The notes below the pieces were generated by a model. It saw only the letters and a program-made list of their open reading frames with translations, did no database searches and had not been told where the DNA came from. A DNA stretch of 64,000 nucleotides from JBBDQZ01 sp040905705 (GTDB lineage: Bacteria > Bacteroidota > Rhodothermia > Balneolales > Natronogracilivirgulaceae): positions 186,001-250,000 of the forward strand of contig JBBDQZ010000029.1 in the NCBI GenBank assembly GCA_040905705.1, in the 5' to 3' direction. Position numbers and translations under genes: made by a program. Shown in pieces: positions 25,892 through 35,400 of the stretch (positions are counted from its first letter, which is position 1; each line of letters begins with the position of its first letter).

Positions 25892-27347
25892 ACTCAAGCC
25901 CTTTTTGCATCGGTAATAACTTGATCCGGGTTTCTTCCCATTCGGTTGCCGGGTCGGAATCCTCAACAATCCCGCAACCGGCAAAAAACCGGACCTGATT
26001 CCGGCGGATCAGCCCGCTTCGGATGGCTACAGAGAACTCGGCACGGCGGTTGGTGTTAAACCAGCCGACAGGACCGGCATACCAGCCTCGCTCCAGTTGT
26101 TCCAGTTCCTGGATATGTGGTACGGCTTCTAACTCCGGATACCCTCCCACAGCTGGTGTGGGATGAAGCCTGGAAAGGATTTCAACCGGGTTCATCTCAC
26201 TGACCAATGACGCAGCCATCGGGGTACAGAGGTGTTGCACATTGGCATATTTTTTTATGATGGGAAGGTCGGGATATTCCAGCGCATCCGTCAGCCGGTG
26301 TAGTTTGTCCCGGATGGAAGCCAGCACATAGGCATGTTCCTCACGGTCCTTGCTGCTTTCCCGCAGTTTTTTTTCAAAAAGGGCATCCTGCGCGGCGGTC
26401 TTTCCGCGGGAAATACTGCCGGCAAGAGCCTCCGTTTTCACATACTGAGATTGTAACGAGAGAAGCTTTTCAGGAGTACTTCCCAGAAATGCCGCTTCCC
26501 CGTTCAGTTGGAACAAGAATGTATAGCAGGAAGGATACTCGTTGCGCAGATAATGTATCAGTTTCGTGCAGGAGACTTTATGATCCGTGTGCAGTTTGAG
26601 TTCCCGGGCGAGTACGATTTTTTGAAAGGAGTGTTCCCGGATATAATGGCGGGCTTTTTCCACGTTGGCCATCCAGCGAGTCCGATCGGCCTCCGTCTCC
26701 AGTGGAGTAATGTATTTATCCGGTTTTTGAGTGCGTTGAAGTACATGGCTGTTTTCGAGATTGGAGTTCAATCGCCGGATAAAATCATCGGTCCATCTGG
26801 CAAACCATTCCTGCAATGCATCAAAGGTCAGTTCCGGGGTCCATTTGCACGTGATGTTGAGAATGGAAAACTGGCCATCCCGAACAAGCAGCCATTCCGG
26901 AAGAAAAAAAGCAGCGTTGCCCAGCGATCTCCAGGATCCGGAAAGCGGATGATCGAAAAAAGAGAAGCCCCCAACCAGGTGTGCGCCGGCCATACTGTGA
27001 TTCATTTCACTGAAATAGCGGGTTTTAGCCAACAGGGCATTGGAACGTTTGGATATACTGCGAAACCGGTCGGAGCTGGTGGATTTAATCAACTGGACCC
27101 GGCCACCTGCCGCTATAGCCATTTCATACTCGGGACGCTCCCAGTAAAACCGGGTACCACCGGTATGGCCGTTCAGTTCCAGAACAGCCAGTGGATCCAT
27201 ATTTTCAAAAGGAATACAGAGTGTAAGGTATCCGGAATCGGATTGCGGCCGATGCTGTTCGAAAAACCGGGCAAAACGGTCGGAATCAACCAGTGTCTCC
27301 ATAAAAGAGACGGCTTCGGAAGAGACTTTTTCTGTATGTTCCGGCAT
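25878..27347 (-). CDS. menF: isochorismate synthase MenF
   Basis: Chorismate-binding enzyme converting chorismate to isochorismate. The C-terminal 270 residues carry the family blocks: KIVLARELKL, LGSTPEKLL, EALAGSISRGKT, HPTPAVGGYP and GCGIVEDSDPATEWEETRIK, containing the Mg-binding Glu residues. The N-terminal 200 residues are the less conserved domain typical of the 450-490-aa MenF. It follows a 91-aa gene by 6 bp and overlaps menD by 14 bp, so these are one transcript. Siderophore-type isochorismate synthase is the alternative, unlikely given its neighbours. Confidence 0.92.
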   Translation of the reverse strand: MPEHTEKVSSEAVSFMETLVDSDRFARFFEQHRPQSDSGYLTLCIPFENMDPLAVLELNGHTGGTRFYWERPEYEMAIAAGGRVQLIKSTSSDRFRSISKRSNALLAKTRYFSEMNHSMAGAHLVGGFSFFDHPLSGSWRSLGNAAFFLPEWLLVRDGQFSILNITCKWTPELTFDALQEWFARWTDDFIRRLNSNLENSHVLQRTQKPDKYITPLETEADRTRWMANVEKARHYIREHSFQKIVLARELKLHTDHKVSCTKLIHYLRNEYPSCYTFLFQLNGEAAFLGSTPEKLLSLQSQYVKTEALAGSISRGKTAAQDALFEKKLRESSKDREEHAYVLASIRDKLHRLTDALEYPDLPIIKKYANVQHLCTPMAASLVSEMNPVEILSRLHPTPAVGGYPELEAVPHIQELEQLERGWYAGPVGWFNTNRRAEFSVAIRSGLIRRNQVRFFAGCGIVEDSDPATEWEETRIKLLPMQKGLEYAID

Positions 27348-27353
27348 GGCAAT

Positions 27354-27629
27354 TTACATGGCGTCGTCTACTTCACCGACTTCATAGGGATTATTGACCC
27401 CGTGTTTTCGCGGATCAAAACCGGCGAGCTTAAAGAAGTGATTCCAGGCTTCCTCACTGCAACCGTTTTCATCTACCCAGCTGATATGACTTTGCTTGAT
27501 TAGCCCAACGATGCGTTTGGCATAGTCGATCCTTTCCTGCTCATCGCTGATACGTGGCAATGCCTCGATCATCAGATCCAGATTGAATCCGCAATCATAA
27601 TCTTTCGGCTTTCGTTTTGGTAGAAACAT
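27354..27629 (-). CDS. small protein of unknown function at the head of the men cluster
   Basis: I do not recognise this family with confidence. The 91-aa product starts MFLPKRKPKDYDCGFN, is mainly helical and charged, and ends in an acidic tail (YEVGEVDDAM). The pattern ERIDYAKRIVGLIKQ followed by a Trp/His-containing segment faintly recalls DUF4290 proteins, but that is a guess. It ends 6 bp before menF and shares its direction, so it is very likely translated from the men transcript. Whether it takes part in quinone synthesis cannot be told. It is divergent from the cysteine synthase/CBS gene across 188 bp. Confidence 0.7.
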   Translation of the reverse strand: MFLPKRKPKDYDCGFNLDLMIEALPRISDEQERIDYAKRIVGLIKQSHISWVDENGCSEEAWNHFFKLAGFDPRKHGVNNPYEVGEVDDAM

Positions 27630-27817
27630 GAATTGTAGATTAAGTCGTCAATAAAAAATGCCACTTGAATGATTTGGATATAGTTCAAATACGTTTAACC
27701 TATACCTGAAATTTAAACGGGTAATATACTATCTTTCACTGTCATATACACTTGCAAGATAGGGTCGAATTATACTCGTGAACCATACAGAATAAAATAT
27801 ATTGGCAGGAAAACGTC

Positions 27818-29203
27818 ATGTGGAAAAGTTCCATAATTGAAACAGTTGGAAATACGCCGCTTGTGAAATTAAATAAATTAAACAAAGGGCATGCAGGTAC
27901 CATACTTGTAAAATTGGAGTATTTCAATCCGGGCCAAAGTGTAAAAGACCGGATCGCTCTGAAAATCATTGAAGATGCCGAAGAAAGTGGTCAGCTGAAG
28001 CCGGGGGGAACGATCATTGAAGGTACCTCAGGCAACACCGGTATGGGTTTGGCACTTGTGGCTGCGGTGAAGGGATATAAGTGTGTTTTTACAACGACCG
28101 ACAAACAGAGCATGGAAAAAATCAATTTGCTGCGTGCGCTCGGTTGCGAAGTGCAGATCTGTCCGACCAATGTGGAACCGGATGATCCGCGGAGCTATTA
28201 TTCCGTGGCTAAACGGCTCAGCAGGGAGATCCCGAATTCATATTATCCCAATCAGTATGATAATCTTAGTAATCGCCAGGCTCATTATGAAATGACCGGG
28301 CCGGAGCTTTGGGAGCAGACCGGAGGGAAGATTACCCATTTTGTTGCAGGTATCGGCACGGGTGGAACTATTTCCGGAACGGCTCAGTATCTGAAGGAAC
28401 AGAAACCGGAGATTAAAATTATCGGTATCGATTCGGTGGGCTCCATATACAAGTCTTTTTTTGAAACCGGTCTATTTGACAAAAGGCATATTGCTCCATA
28501 CCTGACCGAAGGTATTGGTGAGGATATTATTCCGGCCAATGTAGATTTTGACTTGATTGACGAAGTCATACAATGCCCGGATCGCGAGGCTTTTAATGTC
28601 ACCCGGAAATTGGCCCGAATGGAGGGCCTGTTCGTGGGAGGATCAAGCGGTTCGGCGGTTTGGGGGGCACTGCAGCATTTGCAAAAGCATTCCATTGACA
28701 AAGAGGATATCATGGTGATCCTGCTGCCTGACAGCGGGACACGGTATGTTTCCAAGGTGTACAACGATGAGTGGATGCGTAACAACGGCTTTCTTGATGA
28801 ACGAGACAATATGGAGCTGGAAGAAGTGATCCGTTTGCGGGAAGGATCGATCCGGGAGTTGATCACGGTGAGCAAGCAAAATACGCTGGATGATGCCATT
28901 CAGCTTATGAATAAACACAATGTTTCCCAATTGCCGGTGTTGCATGAGGGGAACATCGTCGGAAGTTTGTCGGAAAACCGGATTTTAATGCTGCTGACGC
29001 AATCTACGGACATGCGCAACAGGCCGGTTGGCTCCGTGATGGATGAGCCGTTCCCCGTTGTGTCAAACGATCTGGGAATCGATCAGATAACCCGTATGTT
29101 GTCAAACGGTGTTTCGGCTGTCATCGTACAACTTAATGACGGGCGATATACGATTGTTACGCGCAGCGACCTGATCAATGCTATATCCAGGATGTCTGCC
29201 TAA
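27818..29203 (+). CDS. cystathionine beta-synthase / cysteine synthase with C-terminal CBS pair
   Basis: PLP enzyme of the OASS/CBS family acting in sulfur amino-acid metabolism. The catalytic domain covers about residues 1-330: PLP lysine in GQSVKDR (Lys43), substrate loop EGTSGNTGMG near 68-77, and phosphate loop GIGTGGTISG near 175-185. A CBS-domain pair (about 345-460) follows, the layout of pyridoxal-dependent cystathionine beta-synthase, where the pair senses adenosyl compounds. The N-terminal haem region of animal CBS is absent. Start ATG 27818 gives MWKSSIIETVGNTPLV, the expected beginning. A TATCTTTC box at 27730-27737 could be part of its promoter. Confidence 0.9.
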   Translation: MWKSSIIETVGNTPLVKLNKLNKGHAGTILVKLEYFNPGQSVKDRIALKIIEDAEESGQLKPGGTIIEGTSGNTGMGLALVAAVKGYKCVFTTTDKQSMEKINLLRALGCEVQICPTNVEPDDPRSYYSVAKRLSREIPNSYYPNQYDNLSNRQAHYEMTGPELWEQTGGKITHFVAGIGTGGTISGTAQYLKEQKPEIKIIGIDSVGSIYKSFFETGLFDKRHIAPYLTEGIGEDIIPANVDFDLIDEVIQCPDREAFNVTRKLARMEGLFVGGSSGSAVWGALQHLQKHSIDKEDIMVILLPDSGTRYVSKVYNDEWMRNNGFLDERDNMELEEVIRLREGSIRELITVSKQNTLDDAIQLMNKHNVSQLPVLHEGNIVGSLSENRILMLLTQSTDMRNRPVGSVMDEPFPVVSNDLGIDQITRMLSNGVSAVIVQLNDGRYTIVTRSDLINAISRMSA

Positions 29204-29300
29204 CGATTAATGGCGGCTGTGGAAATTTTTCTGGAATACCGGTAAATCCGGATTTCGAATGTCATAATGTTCATATAACTCATTACTAAAAAGACAGACC

Positions 29301-29618
29301 ATGGATAAGAGAGATAAAGATAAGAAAATGGAGATAGAGCTAACCAAGGAAGAGGCTCCGGGAACCTATTCCAATCTGGTGATGATCACCCATTCTCCGG
29401 CGGAATTTGTTTTCGATTTTCTGGCAATCATGCCTGGGCTTACAAAAGCAAAAGTCATGAAGCGAATGATACTCACACCTGATCACGCCAAGCGCTTTTC
29501 AAAAGCATTGCAGGATAATATTCGGCGGTATGAAGAGTTGCACGGGGAGATTCAGACACGTGGTAAATCGGATCCGCAACAACCTTTTAGTTATCGCGGA
29601 CCATTGCCGGAAGCATAA
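29301..29618 (+). CDS. DUF3467 family protein
   Basis: Short conserved protein of unknown function. The core pattern is that of DUF3467: YSNLVMITHSPAEFVFDFLA, a gap, then RMILTPDHAKRFSKALQDNI RRYEE. Its N-terminus is strongly charged (DKRDKDKKMEIELTKEE). At 105 aa the length is normal. It follows the CBS gene by 97 bp and is convergent with the lptG-like gene 2 bp away. No role can be derived from the context. Confidence 0.8.
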   Translation: MDKRDKDKKMEIELTKEEAPGTYSNLVMITHSPAEFVFDFLAIMPGLTKAKVMKRMILTPDHAKRFSKALQDNIRRYEELHGEIQTRGKSDPQQPFSYRGPLPEA

Positions 29619-29620
29619 CA

Positions 29621-30703
29621 TTATTTTTTTGTATTGATCAGAAGCACAATTGCAACTACTGTAAAAATGACATGAGGGATGATAGCGGCATACAGTGGAT
29701 CCATCACACCGGTATAACCGAATGGTTCAAACAGTTTCATCATTGCGAGATAAAAAAAGCTGATGACCAGCCCAACTGCAATATGGACACCTCGTCCACC
29801 TCGCCTGCGAACCGAAGCGACCGCCACACCAATCAAGGTCACGATCAGGACAGAAAAGGGATAGCTCAGTTTGCTGTAGTACTGAACTTTCGGCATCTCA
29901 ATTCCGCCGGCATTGCTGCGCTCAATGGATGCGATATAATCACGGATCTCTGGATAGGTCAACTGATAGACATCCGAGGATGTCCGTCCGAAATCTCTCG
30001 GAAACAGATTCAGTGTTGTATCGCGGCGGGTGAATGAGATCTCATCATACCCGTGTTCACCAAATTGTTTGATCGTTCCGTTCACCAACTCCCATGTTGC
30101 CGTCTCCGGGTCCCAGGCCATACGTCCGACTTCTATCGTTTCCACCAGCTTGTTTTCATTAAAAGTAAAGAAAGTTATGCGGTATCCGGTGTTTTCGCGA
30201 ATGTCGAAATAGTTGACCAGTACCAAACGATCAGGCGACTCCTGTCTGAAAATGCGGTTCCGGTCAAGCCGTTCCGAGCGTTTCATGATATATTTGTGCT
30301 CAAATTCCGAGCGAATAGCATTTGATGTGGGAACCACATATCCATCCAGATAACTGACAAGTCCGGACATCAGCAGGGCAAACACAAGGTAAGGGGCCAT
30401 GAAGCGATACAGACTGACTCCACCTGCGCGAAGTGCTACGATTTCAAGGTGATTGGCCATTTGGCCGGTCAACAAGAGGCATGCCGCAAAAACAGCTACC
30501 GGAGTAACCAGCCGGATCATCTCCGGAATATAATTCAGATAGTAATCGTACCAAATCTCGTAGAGGGTGGCACCGCGATCGGTAAATTCGCCGCTATTTT
30601 CGGAAAAATCGATGATGATAAAAATAAAAATCAGCAGTCCGATCACAAAACCGGTGGTAATCAACATCCGGGTAAAAATAAATTTGTCGAGCGTATTTAT
30701 CAT
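29621..30703 (-). CDS. lptG: LptF/LptG family permease (second of the pair)
   Basis: Membrane subunit of the LPS export ABC transporter LptB2FG (YjgP/YjgQ family). ATG 30703 (MINTLDKFIFTRMLI) is preferred: it lies 5 bp after the stop of the upstream paralogue, whereas an ATG at 30778 would overlap it by 70 bp. Layout: three N-terminal helices (residues about 15-115), a periplasmic beta-jellyroll (about 130-265) and three C-terminal helices. The F/G assignment between paralogues is by position only. LptB and LptC are not in the window. Confidence 0.85.
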   Translation of the reverse strand: MINTLDKFIFTRMLITTGFVIGLLIFIFIIIDFSENSGEFTDRGATLYEIWYDYYLNYIPEMIRLVTPVAVFAACLLLTGQMANHLEIVALRAGGVSLYRFMAPYLVFALLMSGLVSYLDGYVVPTSNAIRSEFEHKYIMKRSERLDRNRIFRQESPDRLVLVNYFDIRENTGYRITFFTFNENKLVETIEVGRMAWDPETATWELVNGTIKQFGEHGYDEISFTRRDTTLNLFPRDFGRTSSDVYQLTYPEIRDYIASIERSNAGGIEMPKVQYYSKLSYPFSVLIVTLIGVAVASVRRRGGRGVHIAVGLVISFFYLAMMKLFEPFGYTGVMDPLYAAIIPHVIFTVVAIVLLINTKK

Positions 30704-30708
30704 ACCGG

Positions 30709-32202
30709 TTAACGTTTTGATATTGCCAGATAAAGCAGGACGGCGGCGGCGATAGCCATAGTTATATTGGCAAACCACATTCCGAGAAATGGAGATATAA
30801 AGAGCCGGTCCGCCAGTTTCTCACCCTGGATGATACCGATCCAATAATAGGTAAAAAGAACGGTGCTGATAAGGGCATGTATTCCCATATTTCCTTTTCG
30901 GACAAGCAAGCCTAATGGTGCACCGATGAGGGCGAATAATACACAGGCAACCGGAATGGAAGCCTTTTTATGAACCTCTACCATAAAATGTGCTATTCGT
31001 TCTTCACGCCACTGCAAATTATTTTGCAGGTTGTCAGCCAGTGTCTGGGTATCTCGGATACGGGAAATACCACGAAGGACCGCGTCCTGCTGGTCCTGAA
31101 GGGATTTTGGAAGTGTGAGTACCGTAATGGGTGGATCTTTCATAGGCGGGAGCCTAATGTCTGGCCGGTTCTCCGTAGATACTGGTGTCTGAGTATCGTT
31201 GCTATAAGATTGCCGGTCATCGGATGAGTCGTTCGTATCCACCGGGAGAGAGGAGTCTCCTTGCGTACCTGGATCTTCGGACAGAGAAATATGGGTAGCT
31301 GCCAAAGCATGATTGAAGTTGCTCCGTTCCCGGCCCATTTCGTTTTTGAGCGAATCCACAACCACAAGCATGGCCTGTGCACGCATGGAACGTCCGTCAC
31401 GGCGCCTTTCTTCCGGATTGGTGCGGGAAAAAGTCAGGTCCGAAAGGTCAAAAGTGATGCGATAGGCATCAAATGATGTTTCCTCATACATAACATCCGA
31501 GGAATTGCTTTGAGGTGAAAGTGTCCTCATAATGGTACCGTCAAACAGGTGCAAGGTCAGATTCATATAACGTTCGTCGCTTTCAAGAAGACCTTTATGT
31601 GCCTTTATGATAGTCCGGTCACGATTTTTTTCGGGATTCTGAAACAGAGAAATGTCATAAAGCGAGTCGGAATCGGATGGCATTTCCCTGACCAGGAAAA
31701 TATAATCTTCAATGCCTTCATAAAAAGTACTTTCCTGTAGGTCAAACCCCGGCTTCTTCATCCTTATATCCAGAAACAGAGCACGGGCTTTGTAGTTGGC
31801 TTCCGGCAACACTTCGTTTGAGAACCAGCCAAGAAATAGCGTCAGCAGTATCGATACACCCAGAACCAGCCGAATAATTCTAAAGGGATGAATTCCGGCG
31901 GCACGAAGAGCGGTGTACTCATTTTGTTCCGAAAATTTACCATATGCCATTAACGTCGCGGCAAGAATGGTCATGGGAACGGCCAGTACGACCATATAAG
32001 CCAGATTAACCATGATCAGCTCGAAAATCACCATAAACGGAATTCCTTTGCCGACCAGATGATCCATAAACTGGATAAAGAACTGCATCAATAGCAGGAA
32101 CATGATGGTTAAAAAGCAGAAAACAAACGGCCCCACATGTCTTTTTAACAGGTCGATTTCAATACTCCCTGGTATCAGGTTTCTTATAATATTCTTCACC
32201 AT
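30709..32202 (-). CDS. lptF: LptF/LptG family permease (first of the pair) with an extended loop
   Basis: Paralogue of the adjacent permease and presumed partner in LptB2FG. The start at ATG 32202 (MVKNIIRNLIPGSIEIDLLKRH) gives 497 aa; an earlier in-frame ATG at 32265 adds a tail that does not look native. N-terminal helices are at about 20-125, a periplasmic domain at about 130-390 and the last helices at about 400-495. The protein is much longer than usual (about 360-400 aa). Residues about 290-354 are a polar Ser/Asp/Pro/Thr-rich stretch (SDDRQSYSNDTQTPVS within it), probably a disordered periplasmic loop. Divergent from sprA across 280 bp. Confidence 0.83.
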   Translation of the reverse strand: MVKNIIRNLIPGSIEIDLLKRHVGPFVFCFLTIMFLLLMQFFIQFMDHLVGKGIPFMVIFELIMVNLAYMVVLAVPMTILAATLMAYGKFSEQNEYTALRAAGIHPFRIIRLVLGVSILLTLFLGWFSNEVLPEANYKARALFLDIRMKKPGFDLQESTFYEGIEDYIFLVREMPSDSDSLYDISLFQNPEKNRDRTIIKAHKGLLESDERYMNLTLHLFDGTIMRTLSPQSNSSDVMYEETSFDAYRITFDLSDLTFSRTNPEERRRDGRSMRAQAMLVVVDSLKNEMGRERSNFNHALAATHISLSEDPGTQGDSSLPVDTNDSSDDRQSYSNDTQTPVSTENRPDIRLPPMKDPPITVLTLPKSLQDQQDAVLRGISRIRDTQTLADNLQNNLQWREERIAHFMVEVHKKASIPVACVLFALIGAPLGLLVRKGNMGIHALISTVLFTYYWIGIIQGEKLADRLFISPFLGMWFANITMAIAAAVLLYLAISKR

Positions 32203-32482
32203 GGTTGAATAAATAAGCGGTATAGCCGTTACAAAAGGATGAAATATCCATTTTTCATTATACATTCACTAGAATGTTAAAACGTCAAAATATCAGAATT
32301 TTGTTTATTCACACCAATATTCATGTATTTTTATTGACGAATAGGCATTGATTAGTAGTTTCAGGGACTCTAATTTAACCCGTTATTTTAAACTCTTCAT
32401 GAAAACCTGTCGGCCTATTGACCTGCTTTACCATTCGTATCAATAAATAACAATATAACCGGGTTAACCTGAATTCTATTCT

Positions 32483-35400
32483 TTGTATCTAGTATCTGTG
32501 CGTAATGGCTTAACAGGTTTGGTTTTAGGTACTTTTGCGATGCTGTTGCCGGTCCAGGTTTTTTCGCAGGACACGGACACGCTTTCGGAAAGTCGTGTTA
32601 ACAGGCGGGCAGTTTCACAATTAGGGGCCAGCGGTGAATCGGAAGCTGAGCGTTCCCTTTATCGTTTGCCGGTCTCACGCCCTCACCATATGACTGACCC
32701 TTTTCCCCGCATGAGCTCGCGGTTGATCGAGATAGACATGCCAGGGAATCGTGTGCGCATAACACAGGATTCCCTCGGTTATTATACCGCACAAAGAGAA
32801 ATGCTTGATTTAATGGTGGGATTTCCGCGGCGAATGGATTTTGAGACCTTCACAGCGTTAAGTTTTCAGGATAAAATTCATAACAACTGGATTCGTCTTG
32901 TTGAGGAAAAGCGCCGACAGCGTGATGCACGACGCGGTCTGCTTGATTTTACGCTTGATCTCCCGGTGGGTGAGCGGTCGGCATTTACCACTATTTTCGG
33001 ACGTCCCGAGGTTAATTTGCGCGTATCCGGTACGGCAAATATGAATGTGGGAGCATCCATACGGGATACTGAGGATCCTGCCATTCCTCCGGATCAGCAG
33101 CGACGCATTGATCCCACTTTTGAGCAAAATCTAAGGTTGAATATTCAGGGTTCAATCGGAGACAAGCTGAGGATTCAGACCGACTGGGATACCGAACGAT
33201 CGTTTGATTTTGAAAACCGGCTCAGTATTCGTTATAGCGGATATGAAGATGAAATCATTCAGAGTATAGAGATGGGAAATGTGTCAATGCAGACTGGAAA
33301 CTCGCTGATAAGTGGTGGAAGTGCGCTTTTCGGGATCAAGTCTGAAGCCAAATTCGGGCCTTTGAGTCTGACTTCGGTCATCTCCCAGCGTGAAGGTCAG
33401 GGCAACAGCCAGACCGTCACCGGCGGAGCTCAGGAGAGTTCATTTTCTATCCAACCGTCTTCTTACGAAAATGACCGCCATTTTTTCCTGGATTTTTATG
33501 CCTGGCAAGAGTTTGAAGAGTCTATGTCCGATCCGCAGATCGCACGATACGTGTTCAGTAATATTTCGGATTTGGAAGTATATGTGTTGAACACTTCATC
33601 CCAGGAGCGACCCGGACAAAGAAGAGCAGCCGCCCTGGTGGATCTTGCCGTAGTTGAGAATGGCAACCAGTATCAGATGCCGGATGAGGCCTTGGATCCA
33701 TTTGATGAAGAGTTGTTGGAGCAGTTTCGGAACCCTGATGTTACTCCTTCATCATCCGATTTTGAGGTGAGCAGTGATGAATTTGTCGAAGGAAGGTTCG
33801 TGCCGCTTGAGAGGGGCGAGGAGTATAACTTGAATGAGCAAAGCGGATTTATTTCACTGAATACTCGTTTGAACCCCGATCAGGCTTTGGCCGTAAGGTA
33901 TACTTATACCAGGCCTGACGGTAGTTCTGTGGAAGTGGGGGATGTTAATCTGGGTGACGATCGACGTATGTTTTTGAAACTGCTCCGGCCGTCTAATATG
34001 ACAACCGGCAGCAATGCCTGGGTCCTGACTATGCGAAATATTTATTCGTTGAACGCAACGAATCTGAGGCCGGAAGATCTGGAGATTGATATTGTTTTTG
34101 ACGGGGGCAATACCGAACAAACCAATTTACCCGGCCTCGGAAATATTCTTATGCAGGATCTTGGCCTTGACAGAGTCAATTCCCAGGGCCAGACGCAACC
34201 GGATAATCAGATTGATTTTGGCACCGGTACCCTGGATGCCGCTCGTGGACGTATCATTTTCCCCTTTCTCGAACCGTTCGGACAGCGCATTATTGAAATT
34301 TACGAAGCGAGCGGTTTGCCCGGAGAGCAAATCGATGAGTACATCGACAATTATGCATTTACCGATCTCTACAACAATACCCAGGAATATGCCCGCCAGC
34401 GCTCAGGCAACAATTTATATCTGCTTAAGGGAACCAGTACCGGAGTATCCCAGGATAGCTATAATTTGGGATATGCTCTTGTTGAGGGGTCGGTAAGGGT
34501 AATGGCTAATGGTGTTGAATTAAGTGAAGGTATTGATTACGATGTGGATTACTCTATTGGCAACATTACCATTACCAATGACCGGTATCTGCAGTCGGGA
34601 CAAGAGATTAGAATCGACTACGAAAGTAATCAGATGCTCCAGATACAACAGACGACATTCGCCGGATTGCGTGCTGAGTATCGGGTCAGCGATAATATTC
34701 AATTCGGCAGTACTTATTTCAATCTCCGTGAACGGCCATTTCAGGACAAAATACCGGTGGGCGATGAACCTATCAATAATTCCATTATCGGTGTAGACGG
34801 TGCGGCTGAATTTGATGCCCCCTGGTTAACCCGGGCTATCAACTGGATTCCATTACTGCAAACACGGGCAGATTCGGATATCAGCATAAGCGGGGAATTT
34901 GCACAGTTACGCCCGGATTTGGCTCAGACCCGGGCGGTTTCCCGCGCTATGGACCAGGGTAATCTCTATTCCGATGAAGAAAGTGGCTTGTCATTTATTG
35001 ATGATTTCGAAGGTTCGAAAACAAGAATCAATTTCCTGAGCCCGGGGCGATGGAATCTGGCCGCCGCTCCGCATGCGATCCCGGGTTATGACCCTGATAT
35101 GGATTTAGTGGATAATAGTTTGGCATCAAGAATAAGCCGTTCGGATATGAGAGGCCAGTTTTCCTGGTATATGATTCCGATAAATGTCGGACGCGTCACC
35201 GATGCTGAACGTACTCCGGAGTCACTTCCGATTTCTGTCTCCGATGTGTTTCCAAACAGGCAGGTATTGCGTCAGGAAGATCGGCTTCAGACACTCGATA
35301 TCCATTATAACCCCCGTAAACGTGGCCCCTACAATTACAACGGAGATCTGCGAGACCTGCTTGAAAACCGGCCGGAGGATACCTGGGGAGGTATGACCGC

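Noticed and set aside
26508..27503. 331-codon plus-strand frame antisense to menF
   Set aside because: It overlaps menF almost completely and has no recognisable domain; the opposite strand carries all isochorismate synthase motifs.
29244..29255. 12-bp palindrome AAATCCGGATTT between the CBS gene and the DUF3467 gene
   Set aside because: An isolated palindrome of this length without a promoter match or second copy is weak evidence.
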